From assembly GCA_022494885.1 (NCBI GenBank), contig JAGVSM010002799.1:62001-126000 (forward strand): DNA of 64,000 nt, given 5' to 3'. Position numbers and translations under genes: made by a program. This DNA is from Micrasema longulum (taxonomy: Eukaryota; Arthropoda; Insecta; Trichoptera; Brachycentridae). This document shows positions 42,301 through 54,300 of this stretch, in pieces (within the stretch, counting starts at the first letter, position 1; every line of letters starts with the position of its first letter). The notes beneath the pieces were generated by a model that was given only the letters and a program-made list of their open reading frames with translations, searched no databases and was not told the DNA's origin.

Positions 42301-45300
42301 GGTACATTCAATAATGGTTCATTTAATTTTATATTCCTTGCCGTATATTACGTAAGCTTATTTAGATACCATAAAGAGTTCTCAGTTTGATTTCCAACAA
42401 ATTCTATATCAAAACCATAACTATATATAAGACAAGCGCCGTGGCGCAGTTGGTTAGATAGCCAACTGTGAAACTGGCGTCACGGGTTCGATTCCCGCAA
42501 GTTGCAAGAAAATATTAGAGAAAGGTTTTTTTCGCTATTAGTCTGGGTGTTGTGGTTTATTTTTCAGTAGCCTAACTTCATATTTTTTCTTTCTCACCTG
42601 CTGACAAGCCTCTTAAAAGCGTTGTGGGAAATTCCTTTAACAAAATATTAATAGAAATTAGGATTGCAAGCGTTTTTTTTTTTTATTTCAATATTTTTAA
42701 GCTTTATTATTAACTTATTCATTTGACTTTCATGGACACTGCAAAACTATGGAACACCAGCAAAGTGGATTAAGTTAATGGTTTTATGGTAGGATATTGT
42801 TTAATGACTACAGCCTTTTGTACATTCAGCCTTTTGCTGGAATAAAAGTTATTATTATTATAGTCCATAGATGGATGTTTTAGATATTTGCCTACTAAGA
42901 TCAAACAAATGACAAATAATTGAGGTGCGCTGCAATAGTCACACGAATGCACTGTGTAAAATTCATACACAAAGAGTTGATTGAAATATCTAAATTGATA
43001 AAAAGCACCTGTCATTCTCAAACACGTCTGCGGTGACTTGTCAAAGCATATCCCCAATTAAAATAGCTCCTTGCATACCTGAGTGCTATTGAAGTACTGA
43101 TAATTTTAGATTAGAATTACTTGGATCATATCAATGAAAAACTGTGCCAAATGCTATGCATCCAAAACAGTTTTGTTTATATTTGTATTATTAAAATGTA
43201 ATCAAGGAACCTTGAATGAAAATAGCCATTACATAACTAAACCAATAAATTATACAATTCACAACACTTTGTTTTTAACCACTTCTTATTTATTTTACTA
43301 CCGACGGTTTCTGAGCTACTACGTACTCCTATGAACACTATCCTATTTTATTATATAAACAGCGTGCACCTAAATCTAATACAAGAGATAATAAATTACT
43401 TCTTGTTCAGTCTTTATGTCAAGTTGTGGTTAAAAACAATGTGTTTTTATTTTTATTGCATCATGAACCAGAAAGTTAGCGCTTTAAATATAAAATGTAT
43501 ATTTTAATTAAATAAATGACTGACTAATGGCTGACTAATGACTGAGTAATGACTGATTAATGCCTAACTTATGTAGGAACGAATGTAGCGCAAACGATAA
43601 GAAAACCACTTTTTGAATTTAACACATAAACACAAAACTTTGTTTTTTACCACAAAAATATAATTAAACCATTTATGTTTTATAAATAAATTCTCTAGGT
43701 CTATTTAAAATATTATATTATATTTAATATATTATATTATATTATTTATACTATTTAATATATAGGTCTATTTAATTATAAAATAAGTAAAAAATTCTGT
43801 TTTTTTTCCTTTAAAATTTTATAAAAAATATTTTAAAAATCAAAAATATTTAATTAATTTAATTAGTAGTTTTTATATTTTAATCTTGTTACACATACAT
43901 TGAAAGTATATAAGTTTAACGCAGGGTTGTATCATTGAAAAAATACTTTAAAATCAATTTCAGCTCTCGAAATTTAAGATGCGAAATATTTTAAAAATTA
44001 ATTTTCTTTAAAATTGATTGCAAAGTAACTTTTTTCCTTGAAACTGTTTAAATTCCACAAAGAATTTCTTAAAGGAGATTCTAAAACTTACGGTAGGTAC
44101 TAATTTCTAATAAAAACACAGGGACTCACAATTCTATATTATTTACTAGGGGGCTCTTAAAAATGGGTGGGGGAAAGGCAAATTCGACGTTTAAAAGTAA
44201 TATTCCACCAAGGTTTAAAATATTTTTATCATTAAATTTTATTTTCAGCATTTAGCATAACGAAACAAAACGTTTCACAAATTCTAAATAAATTGTTTAA
44301 TGGTAGTAATTATTATAAACTACATTTAAAGGGCAATTTTCATAATAATGAGGGCACTCGTATTTTCGTAATAATAAGGGATTCTGCTTATTTGTTAAAT
44401 TCGTGAGTTACAATATGAACAAGACTTACGTTTCGTAATTTTATCTACGTTCTTAATTCTGAAGAAATCTAGCCAGAAAAATAAATATTACAATTTGATA
44501 GCTTTATATTCTCGAAAACACGTATTGATTTGTCGTAAGGCTGGCTTCATAATACCAAGGTAGGTGGAGGTAGAAGACAAGTTAAATATACCGTCTCGAT
44601 ACATACCGATAAAGAAAGCGTTTGTCATTGCACCTCAAAAGCGTAAAGTCTTGCCTTGATGCGACAAATTAGCTTTCAGTTAAATTGGTTTTAAGACTTA
44701 TGGGTCTGAACCATATTTTGTCAAATTTTTGTGTTGTAAATACTTTTTATTTCATAATACGTGTATCTGAAGTTTCTCGAATATACACTGTTTTTTAGGG
44801 CCAGACCGCGAAATTTCAAAGAAATATTCCTCATGGTAAGCTTTAAATTTTTTTTATCCAAAAATCCATCTTATCTCAAAATGGAGTCAATCTTTAATTT
44901 CTCGGAATGGCATCCCTTACGCAAACTCCTACCCCTCCCCGACAAATAAAATCGATACAAATTTATTTGACTAACGAAGCGATACGCACCAGACGCGGAC
45001 AAGGAAATCGGCTGGGTAGGAGAGGGGTAGGGGTTTTTGGAGTGACTGCTTGTCTGAGAAATTAAGCATTCACTAATAATGAATCGGGTTGTGGTCCCGT
45101 GGCTAGTGTCTCGGACTCGCGGATCAAAGGTCCGTGGTTCGAATCCCACTCTACCCCAACTTGGTTCCCATTTTCTCATAGTGAGTTATTTACAACTCGT
45201 TGAAAATGTCTCTCAAAATGAAATATTTGCGTTAATTGTAAGAATGCAAATGTTTATTTTTCTTAAAAAAAAAAAAACATTTGGAAATGATAATTTAAAA

Positions 45301-48300
45301 AAAAAAGATTTTTTGGAAAAATTTATGAAGGATTTTTTTTAAAGCTTACCATGAGGAATGTTCCTCTAAAGTTTCGCGGTCTGGTCCTGAAAAACCGTGT
45401 TTATTAAAATATATATTAATATTTTTAAGTTCTCTTATTGAGGGTAATTTTTTCGTGTAGTAATTCAATTAAAAATATGGCTTTATTACAAATTCAAAAT
45501 ATTTTAAAGTTTTTGGTGGAATATTCAAAACCTACAGCGACATTTATCTAAAATCACTACTAGAAACTTTTTAAAAATCGGAAGGGTGTTATCACAAAAT
45601 AATTAATAATCTATTACTAATCAAAGATATTAATCACATTTTAAACATATAAAAACCGCGTATAGAGTGACATATATTTTTAAGAGAGGAAGTAGAGGCC
45701 AAATCTGCATCTAGACTAATAATTGAAGAAAAAAATGTCATTTTAGGCACATGAAATCAAAGGGAAGCAATTTTTCATTTTTCTAACCTGATTTTCCAAT
45801 TCTCCTGGACGAGCACGTTTCTTTGTGAAAAATATAATAAAAATATGTAATTAGGTATTAAACGGTGTTAAATATTAGAAAGTTCGTAATTTAATGTGTT
45901 TTCGATGTGTTTAATGTACTGAAAATGTGTAAAAAAACTAAAAAATGCGTTTTTATATGGTAAAAAAAAATCAATTATGCAAACTTTAAAGCAAATTAAA
46001 CCAAGGCTGGTTTTTTTTTACATAATGAAAGTTGTTTCATTGTTTAATTTATAAATTTTTACAAACCACTTTTTAAATTTACTTATACTCCGACAAATAG
46101 GCAATTAAAATACGCATTTTTCAAAGATTTTTCTGGTGTTTTGTGTAAGTGTTATGTAATAATGTAGTGAAATATGTTTTACTATTAAATTATTCCAAAA
46201 ATGAATGAAAAAGATACGCATTCAATGTTATCGATATGATTTAACCCTTAGATAATATAGCGAAAAAAAAAACACGTTTTAAATTTTTTTATGTAAAATT
46301 TTCAATAATATTAAATGCGTATCAATGAGAATGGTAAATTAACTTAGTATCTAGGTAAAATTATTGGGTTAGTTACAGTTTGCGGAAGAGCATTAATCAC
46401 TTATAGTATAAACATTTGAATATTATAATAAAAGACACAGCTGAAAGAAAGAATTGATAAAAACTTATTATATAATATTGTGTAGAATGTATATAATGTA
46501 CTGTTATTTTTATTTATTTGTATATTACATTGTTTCATCAATATGCATAATGTTATGTAAGTTTAAATAAAATCAGACAGTTTAATTTCAAATATCATTC
46601 CGCATTTCCATACGTCAAAGCATTTTTTTACGAAAATCTTTGTTTAATAGTTAATTTTTAAACATGTCTCCAACAGTCAAATCATTCATGAAAATAAGTC
46701 AAATAATAAAGAGACAAATAAAATTATTTTGTTTTGTAAAAGCGTTCGTTTTGAATTTGTAAATAGTTGTTATTGTAAATTTCAAACTTTGTAACATTCT
46801 TAAGTTACAATAGTATAGTTTGTACTATTTCCAATGCAGGTCCAAGCATTTCCGACATCAACACAACTCATGACAATTATGAACATGAAAATGAGTTATA
46901 AAAAATCGAGGTGAATCCAATTTTCGATGAATCAAAAAAATATTAACTTAAACTGAAAATCTTCAATAAAGATCGTGAATATTAAATGTCCCTTGCAATG
47001 AAATTTAAGCACCTTTCTTTAAAATTAGATTTTTCTTTTAATCTTGTTTTGCGGATTTTGGAAATATTCAAGATTGCATATTGAAGATATTCTTTTTAAA
47101 AACTTATAGATGTAACACAAAGAAATAAAGAAGTAGAGAGAAGAAAAAGAGAAAAGAAGACAGGAATCGAAAGAAGTCTCATCTGACTGAATGTAAAAGT
47201 AAAACGTATTAAAAGACTAAAGTAAAAATTCATTTTTTATATTTTTTTGTACAAAGTGAGTTTGATAGAAAGACAAATTATGAAATTTGCTGGAGATAAT
47301 TATGATATTTAGTATCTGATATACGTATGTACATACAAATCCCACACTTATATTTACATTGAAATCACGCATTTAGTAAAGACTTTTTCAAAATTAAATA
47401 ATTTAATAATAATTTTTATTAAGTTAAATTTAATCGATAAAAACAACCGCTACTATTATTGTATAAACATGAATATTTTGCAACATTCAAGAATTTAAAA
47501 TACTTGTTTTTTTTGCATTCACTAAACGCTTTAATTTGTATTTTAAATACTTTGTTTTTCATTTGGATGAATGTATTCTGGACGAAATAAGAAACGATGA
47601 GAGAGAAAAGAAGAAACAGGAAGACACAGAAGACAGACAGAACTATGTTACAGAAAACCGCTTACATTGAACTTAAAATAATTAGTATATTTCGATTCTA
47701 AACTAATTTTTGTTATTCACATTTGATATCAACTTCGCACCAGATTGTATGGTGGTTAAAGACTTTATGTTATAAAAAATATAATTTGAGGTATTTTTGT
47801 ACCTTTTCAGGATAAAATATATATTAAAGAAATGACGTTTGTTTTAACCTAAAACAAATTATCTCTTTTAACAGATTTCGTTGACTAAATAAATTTTAGT
47901 ATTATAAATAAAACGGAGCTCTTTCAGCAGAGTAAACAATTTAAATGATTCAGTAACAAATCTAAAAAACCTTGCAACTTACTGAATTTTAAAAAATCTC
48001 AAGAGTATTTTTATTTTGGTAAATAATATGCATGTGGTTTGTGATATTTTTTATCGTAATATATTGTATGATATGTAAAATAAATTCTTGTGGACGCGCC
48101 AGTAAAATAATGTTTGAAAATGTACACCTAATCCGTAATCCGATCTAAGTGTTCGCTTTCCGATATATTCACAAGGGATATCTGTTTATGTTATTCGAGG
48201 TTTTTATCTTATTCTGGCATTACGTTAACTAAACACTGTTGCTGGATAAAACCCTGCTCAATGTAATCGGTCGATCTGTAAACATGACAAATAGTTTTGA

Positions 48301-51300
48301 AGCAAGCGATTGACATACAGAAGAGGGAAGCACTGTAGGAATTCGAGAAATTCCAGTAATTAAGCCAAGCTTTCATTTTATTTCTCACCTTTTTGTCATC
48401 TAACATTTCTCCAGGTCTCAATTTGCCGCCGGTCTGAGGTTCGCGAAAGATAGAGAAAAAAAAACACGACATTTTCAATATTTGAGCACGTTTGAAAAAT
48501 TCCGCCGCCATCTTGTGACGGCGCCGATTCATTATTGTTAAGTACAAACATACAATACATGTGAAAATTTGCAGAATTACGGTGATTTTTACATTCGAAG
48601 CGTACATATATATATTTGCAATTGTGATGCGCACAATATCAACATTCATAATATTATAATATTTGTGCTATTTTTGTGTAAATGGTGGTAGTATCATTAT
48701 GTTTTTAAATAGTTTATGAGTGAATATTTATATTTATAGTGCATTTGGTTTTAAACGGAAGAAAACAATAAACAGAAACGGCTTCAAACATCTGTTGTTT
48801 ATTATTTTGCCGTTGTAGAATACTATCCGAAAGAAAAACTGCAGAAATTGGAAATTGTACAATTTGCCCCGTGTTTCGAGATTTACAGTGCGTCAAAAAG
48901 CGATGTTTTTGTAACATCTCTATCAAAACAGCATTACCTGGGTACATAAATAAATATGACGCCGTGAACTTGTAGTAGCCGCTCACAAAATAAGCGACTT
49001 GTAATTAAATCTAGCCAGCGATTTAATTTTTTTTTTAACAAACTGTAGGTAACGAATTTCTGCAGTTAAACTTGGGACATTTTAAAGTTAGTGTGAATGA
49101 AAATTTTTGCATGTTATACCCTCAGTACCTCAACAGGAATGAAATATCAGTAAAATTGAGAAGTATTATATGTATTTATTCCATTCCTGTTTTAATGCAT
49201 TAATATGTTTTCATTCCCACTGACAATATGTTAAAAATACTGTTGCCACAAATCAAAGAATAATATATATTTTGATGCTGGCAGCATTCTCCAATCTGGC
49301 AAACTAAACGAAGTGACAGTTATAACAAAATGGCGGCGAATCCTGCACGACACGACATTCCCAAAGCCACCGCCTGTCACCCATGCCACCATTCGTCGTT
49401 GTTATGTTGATTAATCGTCGAACAATGTAAAATAAAACACAGTACAACCCCGACAGCGCCATCTTGTGAAAGAGCTAACAATATATTATAATATAACTGT
49501 TGTTCCATGCTTTACAAGCGACGCATTCAAGACATAAATATTTATATTCAAGTCCACAATATTCTCATTACATTATAGTTCATACTGGTTCATACGCAGT
49601 TTAGTCATGCAAAATGTTCAGGCAATATACATTTCAAAATTAATATTCCGAGAGTATTTTAAACTTTAAGCACCTATTCTCGAAAAACAGAACTTTGGAT
49701 GAGAGCTTATTTTTATCCGTCGGTTCCATCGTATTACATTAACTTAAACTTAAAAGTATAATGTAAATCATGCTTTGTGACACGTCACAACTCATGCCAA
49801 CATGGCGAGCATTGTATTTTCACGAAATAGGTAAAATACTATCTTCTAAAAATCAAAAGTTAATGGGTGACCAAAAATTACTCAGTGTCTTAATTGGCAC
49901 CAATTTTTTAGTAATAAAGGGCGATTAATGATTTGAAATTTTCAATCTCATTACACAACAACCTTTAGTCATATGTTTTTTAAAGTTAAAATTTTGGTGT
50001 CAAAACTTTGAAAGCAGTAAACGGGAATTTTTAAATGCCAATAACATTGTCTATTCTAAATGAATAAAAAAGAAAATATTTCTTTTTTGCTATAGTGACA
50101 TTATCAATTTTTAGTGCACAGGAAAAGCAGCGAACGAAACAATTTTTCCGATCAAGCGTTTTTGTCTGTACCTAATTTTCGTGAAAACCAGTGCACGTAT
50201 TTGCTTTTGAATAATATGATAAAATACACGTCAAACATGCAAAAACATATATGGATGACATCATTGCGGCCCTTGTCATAACGTTAAGCGTGCGCGGTCG
50301 CTTGTAAAGCATGGAATGTGTATTAAAATCATTGTAAATAATTATGTTTTCTGCCAGGTCAGCGCATTCCTTGGTGCATAATAGATTTCTGTAAGAGACA
50401 CATTAAGTTTGTTTGCCTAGCATCCAAACAGACCAGCGTGCTGATAAACGTAACCATAGATAAAACATTGAAACCAATCCGCCAACGCAACCTCTCCCGG
50501 CCGCCATTTTGCGTTACCTTTTTTTCTTCCACCACTTCTCCTGGCCTTAATTTCCTATCGGCCTGTGGGTAAAGGAAGGGCTATTTTTGCTTGTTTGAGT
50601 AAAGAAAAGTGCGTATATTAAAGGTGCTATTACTCCAAAATGCCCGTAAAACAATAACCGAAAAAATCTCAAAGTAGATAAGAACAAACATAACTTGATT
50701 GCATATTTGGCTGCTAGATCGTGACAGCAATATCACATAATGGGCTCAGAACTTGTTAATTTTTGTGACTTTTCTGATGTGTGTTCCCACTTCGAATATT
50801 TTAAAGGCATTTTTGGGCATATAAAGATATTTTGAAATGTTATGAATAGTGAAAATGTCTACTAGAAATAATATCATAGCTATGTAGGCAAAATAATACC
50901 ACTATTTTCTAATTGGTCAACAAGGAATATTATGCACTAATAAAAATGATAATTTTCAATGTACCAAAAATATAATCGAATAAAAAAAAAACTACCAAGA
51001 GGTTCAAATTGCAATTGCCGTTCATTTTCGGACTATATTTTTGGTACCCATTATTGTTACAATACATTTAATCTACGACTTAATAATAATTTGGCACATT
51101 TGCATTATATTTAAAATAAAAATTCTAATACCAGGCACATTTAAGGAAAAGTTGGAATTCTATATCAACTAGTTGGGTGCAAAAAACTACATATTAATAC
51201 TAAAGTCAAATTGAAATAATATTTTAATTAAATTACAACGGGGGAAACACTTGTAAAAATAAAATAAATACAAAACTAAAAAAGATTTTATGTGTACTTG

Positions 51301-54300
51301 TGATAAAAGTGCTCAAAAACCTAATATGTCAATAGATACGAGTATATGTAATTAAATTTATAAAAAAAGTGGAACGGAGTTCCACAGGGATTTTACTAGT
51401 GCCTGTACTAAAAATGTTCGTAAGAAATAATGTTTGTGTCGCTAAGATGATAGAATTGGTTCCTACCTCGTCGCTGATGATGAGAGATGGTCTCCTTCCA
51501 CCTTCTTCGGGTGGAGGAATGAGCGAGCCTCGTCTTCCGAGTGCCGGTGCTGGAGCCAATGATGCCTTCCTTAGCTCTGGAGTTGGTGTTTTCTCCCTGA
51601 TGACCTCGATCTTGGGCAGAGACGGAGTTTCTGGTGCCTTGATCTCTGGGACCTTTGGCATCTCTTTTTCCTATTGGGTTCACATTTTCCAGAAATACGG
51701 TTAAATACAATTCAACGTTTTCAAAGTTTGTTTTATTTTGTTATTCATTATAATTAAATTAAAAATAAAACAACTTCGTTTTTAACTACTATTTTTTATT
51801 TCATTACCGACCGGTTTCGGAGCTGCAAATACTTCGATAAAATTTAGTAATTACTAAATTGAACCTGAATTATATCTTTGACTGGTGGAAAAAGAATACA
51901 GTTCTGTGTGTGAAATAGAACCAGAACCCTGGACGAGTGTTTTTGACTGGATGACTGCTATCAGGTAAAAATCTTGAAAAAATAAATCGAGTGGAAATAA
52001 GTCAGCCCTGAAGTGTAGTGGTTGGCGCGTTCGCCTACCATGCTTGAGGTCTTGGGTTCAATTCCTGACAGGATGGGTGTGAATTATTAGATTTGAAGAT
52101 AAATTTACACTACAATATTTCATTGTTCTTGAACCGGCACATGACACTGTTCAGCTTACCTTCTATGTAACAAAAACGATCCATTTACGTTGCAATTGGA
52201 ATTCCAATGCAGTACCCTATCCACCACTGGATCCAGATAGGGAGATAGGGATAAGAAGCTTGTGTAGCATTGAAATCGGTTATACAATAAAAAAAAGTGG
52301 TTGAAAACGAAGCTGTTTAATTTTGAATTCAATCAATATTAATGATTTAGATAAAATTATAAATATAACGTCTAGGTTTAAGTTCACTTTTAATTAATGT
52401 TTGACCAACGAGCGCTTTCGTATAAGAAAGCGTCTTCAGATCTGGTAAATTGTGAACAAAATTTAGAGATTTATAATATTTATTAAGTTTTGGGTATAAG
52501 ATTTTTTTATAATTTTATCTGAATCATCACCTATGGAGTGTTTTCAAGAAATGTCTACAAAAAAACATCAATTTAACTAATAAATATTTTTTTACAATAC
52601 TTTGTAACGAGTCAGATGCCCTAAAAACATTACTAAATATATGTGTTTTAATTCATGGAAAATCCAATTTAAGTTTTCAACGATTTAAACGAGCACTAAA
52701 TAAATAGTCCAGATCTTGTCTCGATGTCCCTTATGTTTGTCAATGCTTCTTTCTTTTTTTCTTTAAATGTTTTAAACTATTCTTTTTATTGTAATATTTA
52801 AACCTTATTAATTGTATACATGGACAATGTCCGTTAATAAATAAATAAATAGAAACCTCAGACAAAACTTACTCTTTCATACCGGTAACCATAGAACTAA
52901 CTATGGTTTTCATTCCCCTATGCCCATAATTCTTAGGTCTGCCAACAAACATACCAGTCTTGATTTCTTTGATAACAAATTGTCTTCTTTCAAACATCAC
53001 TGAATCAAATTTAATTATAAACACTTCTCTCCCGCTTCCACTTCCACTGCTATATACCATTGTGTCTTTCTACTTTTATAACATTTTCCATGTATAAATA
53101 TGTCCTTAAAAATGTTCATTAGGCGTTCATAAAAATAAGTAAATAAATTTTTGTTTTTAGGGCACCTGACATGTTTAAAAAGTATTTAAATTTTTTTTTT
53201 TTTTAAATAAACATTATTGATAATATAACACTTGAAAGCGTTTCAGCGTATTTAAAATAAAGAAAAACTTTTAATCAGAAGTCATTAATTTAAAATTTAC
53301 GCATTGATCAAAATGTTTACATATTTAGATTCTCATGTTTGCCTTAAACTATCCTGAATACGAATGTATTTTTAAGAACATGGCAGAAAGGCAAATTCTA
53401 TCAAATATTGCATAAATCATTGTAAACTTTTCCAAAGACATTCATAAACCAAATAGTATGGCAAACAAATGGCGGCCTCCGTGGTGTAGTGGTCAAGACG
53501 CTTGACTCACACACGGAAGGTTCCGGGTTCGATTCCCGGTGAGAACACAAAAATTAAATGTGATTTTTCTTAAGCCTGGGTGTTCTGTGATGTAATTCAC
53601 CACTGTAATTGGGCTTCCTGGCCTGTTGTGGTGCAAAAAAAAAAAAATACAAAAATACAAAATAAAATACAAAAAGGTTAAGAACAAAAAGTTACATACA
53701 AACGGGTAGAGCTCATGAGGATATTACAACTTAAAAAGTCATATGATAATTTCACAAAGGACTTTACAAGAAGGTACATAGTTGCTGGGATAGTTTCAGA
53801 AATAGAGGGAAAAAAATTAAGAGAAACATTACAAACACTGGAAAAAAACAGAAAGATTTGTTTAGAAATTTATGTTTCAAATTTCTGATTTCATACCAAA
53901 ACATTTTACCATTCTGCATGTTGATAACCGTCGACTGATCTTACCAAATATTTGAGTAAATTTTTTATGTAAATAGTTGTAGACTGTCGTCATTTATACC
54001 TCTGTCTCTTCATTGTCCCGATTCCAAATGATTGGCAACTTCTTGTAAATTTGCTCGTCTCCTGATCCGGTGTTGAAGATATCAATGTCGTCCTGCGTTT
54101 TGAAACAGTAAGAACGGAGACTTGAGACAATCTTGCCATACTTTGAAGCTTGCCATTAGTCTTGAACGAAACGTGCGCATCGTCGACAGCGAACAGCTTT
54201 ATTTGAAGCCATACATTATCCTGCCGCCAGTTGTAATTCCTATCTTCTTCACGACTTGGTCAACAAGACAACGGAAAGATCGATTTGTAAAGATTACTTG

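Larger units (their letters stand above)
28636..45787 (-). other. 17.2 kb projectin intron filled with mobile elements
   Basis: This separates the RPGE exons from the ATG exon. It has mariner, LINE, SINE, MITE and Penelope remnants, listed separately. Stretches 30.6-31.8, 40.7-42.4, 42.7-43.5 and 43.8-44.7 kb are AT-rich and I see nothing supportable in them. Confidence 0.7.
51671..53999 (-). other. Projectin intron with SINE, LINE and Penelope debris
   Basis: It holds the 51.8 and 52.4 kb ribozyme-like motifs, two SINE types, a LINE tail and the third [10 protein letters not shown] repeat. No exon was recognised. Confidence 0.7.

Noticed and set aside
48209..48649. 146-residue minus-strand frame
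   Set aside because: Only the 15 residues between the splice sites ([15 protein letters not shown]) look coding; the rest is AT-rich intron without similarity.
51369..51704. 111-residue plus-strand frame
   Set aside because: Antisense of the RRGSL/RRPSL linker exon.
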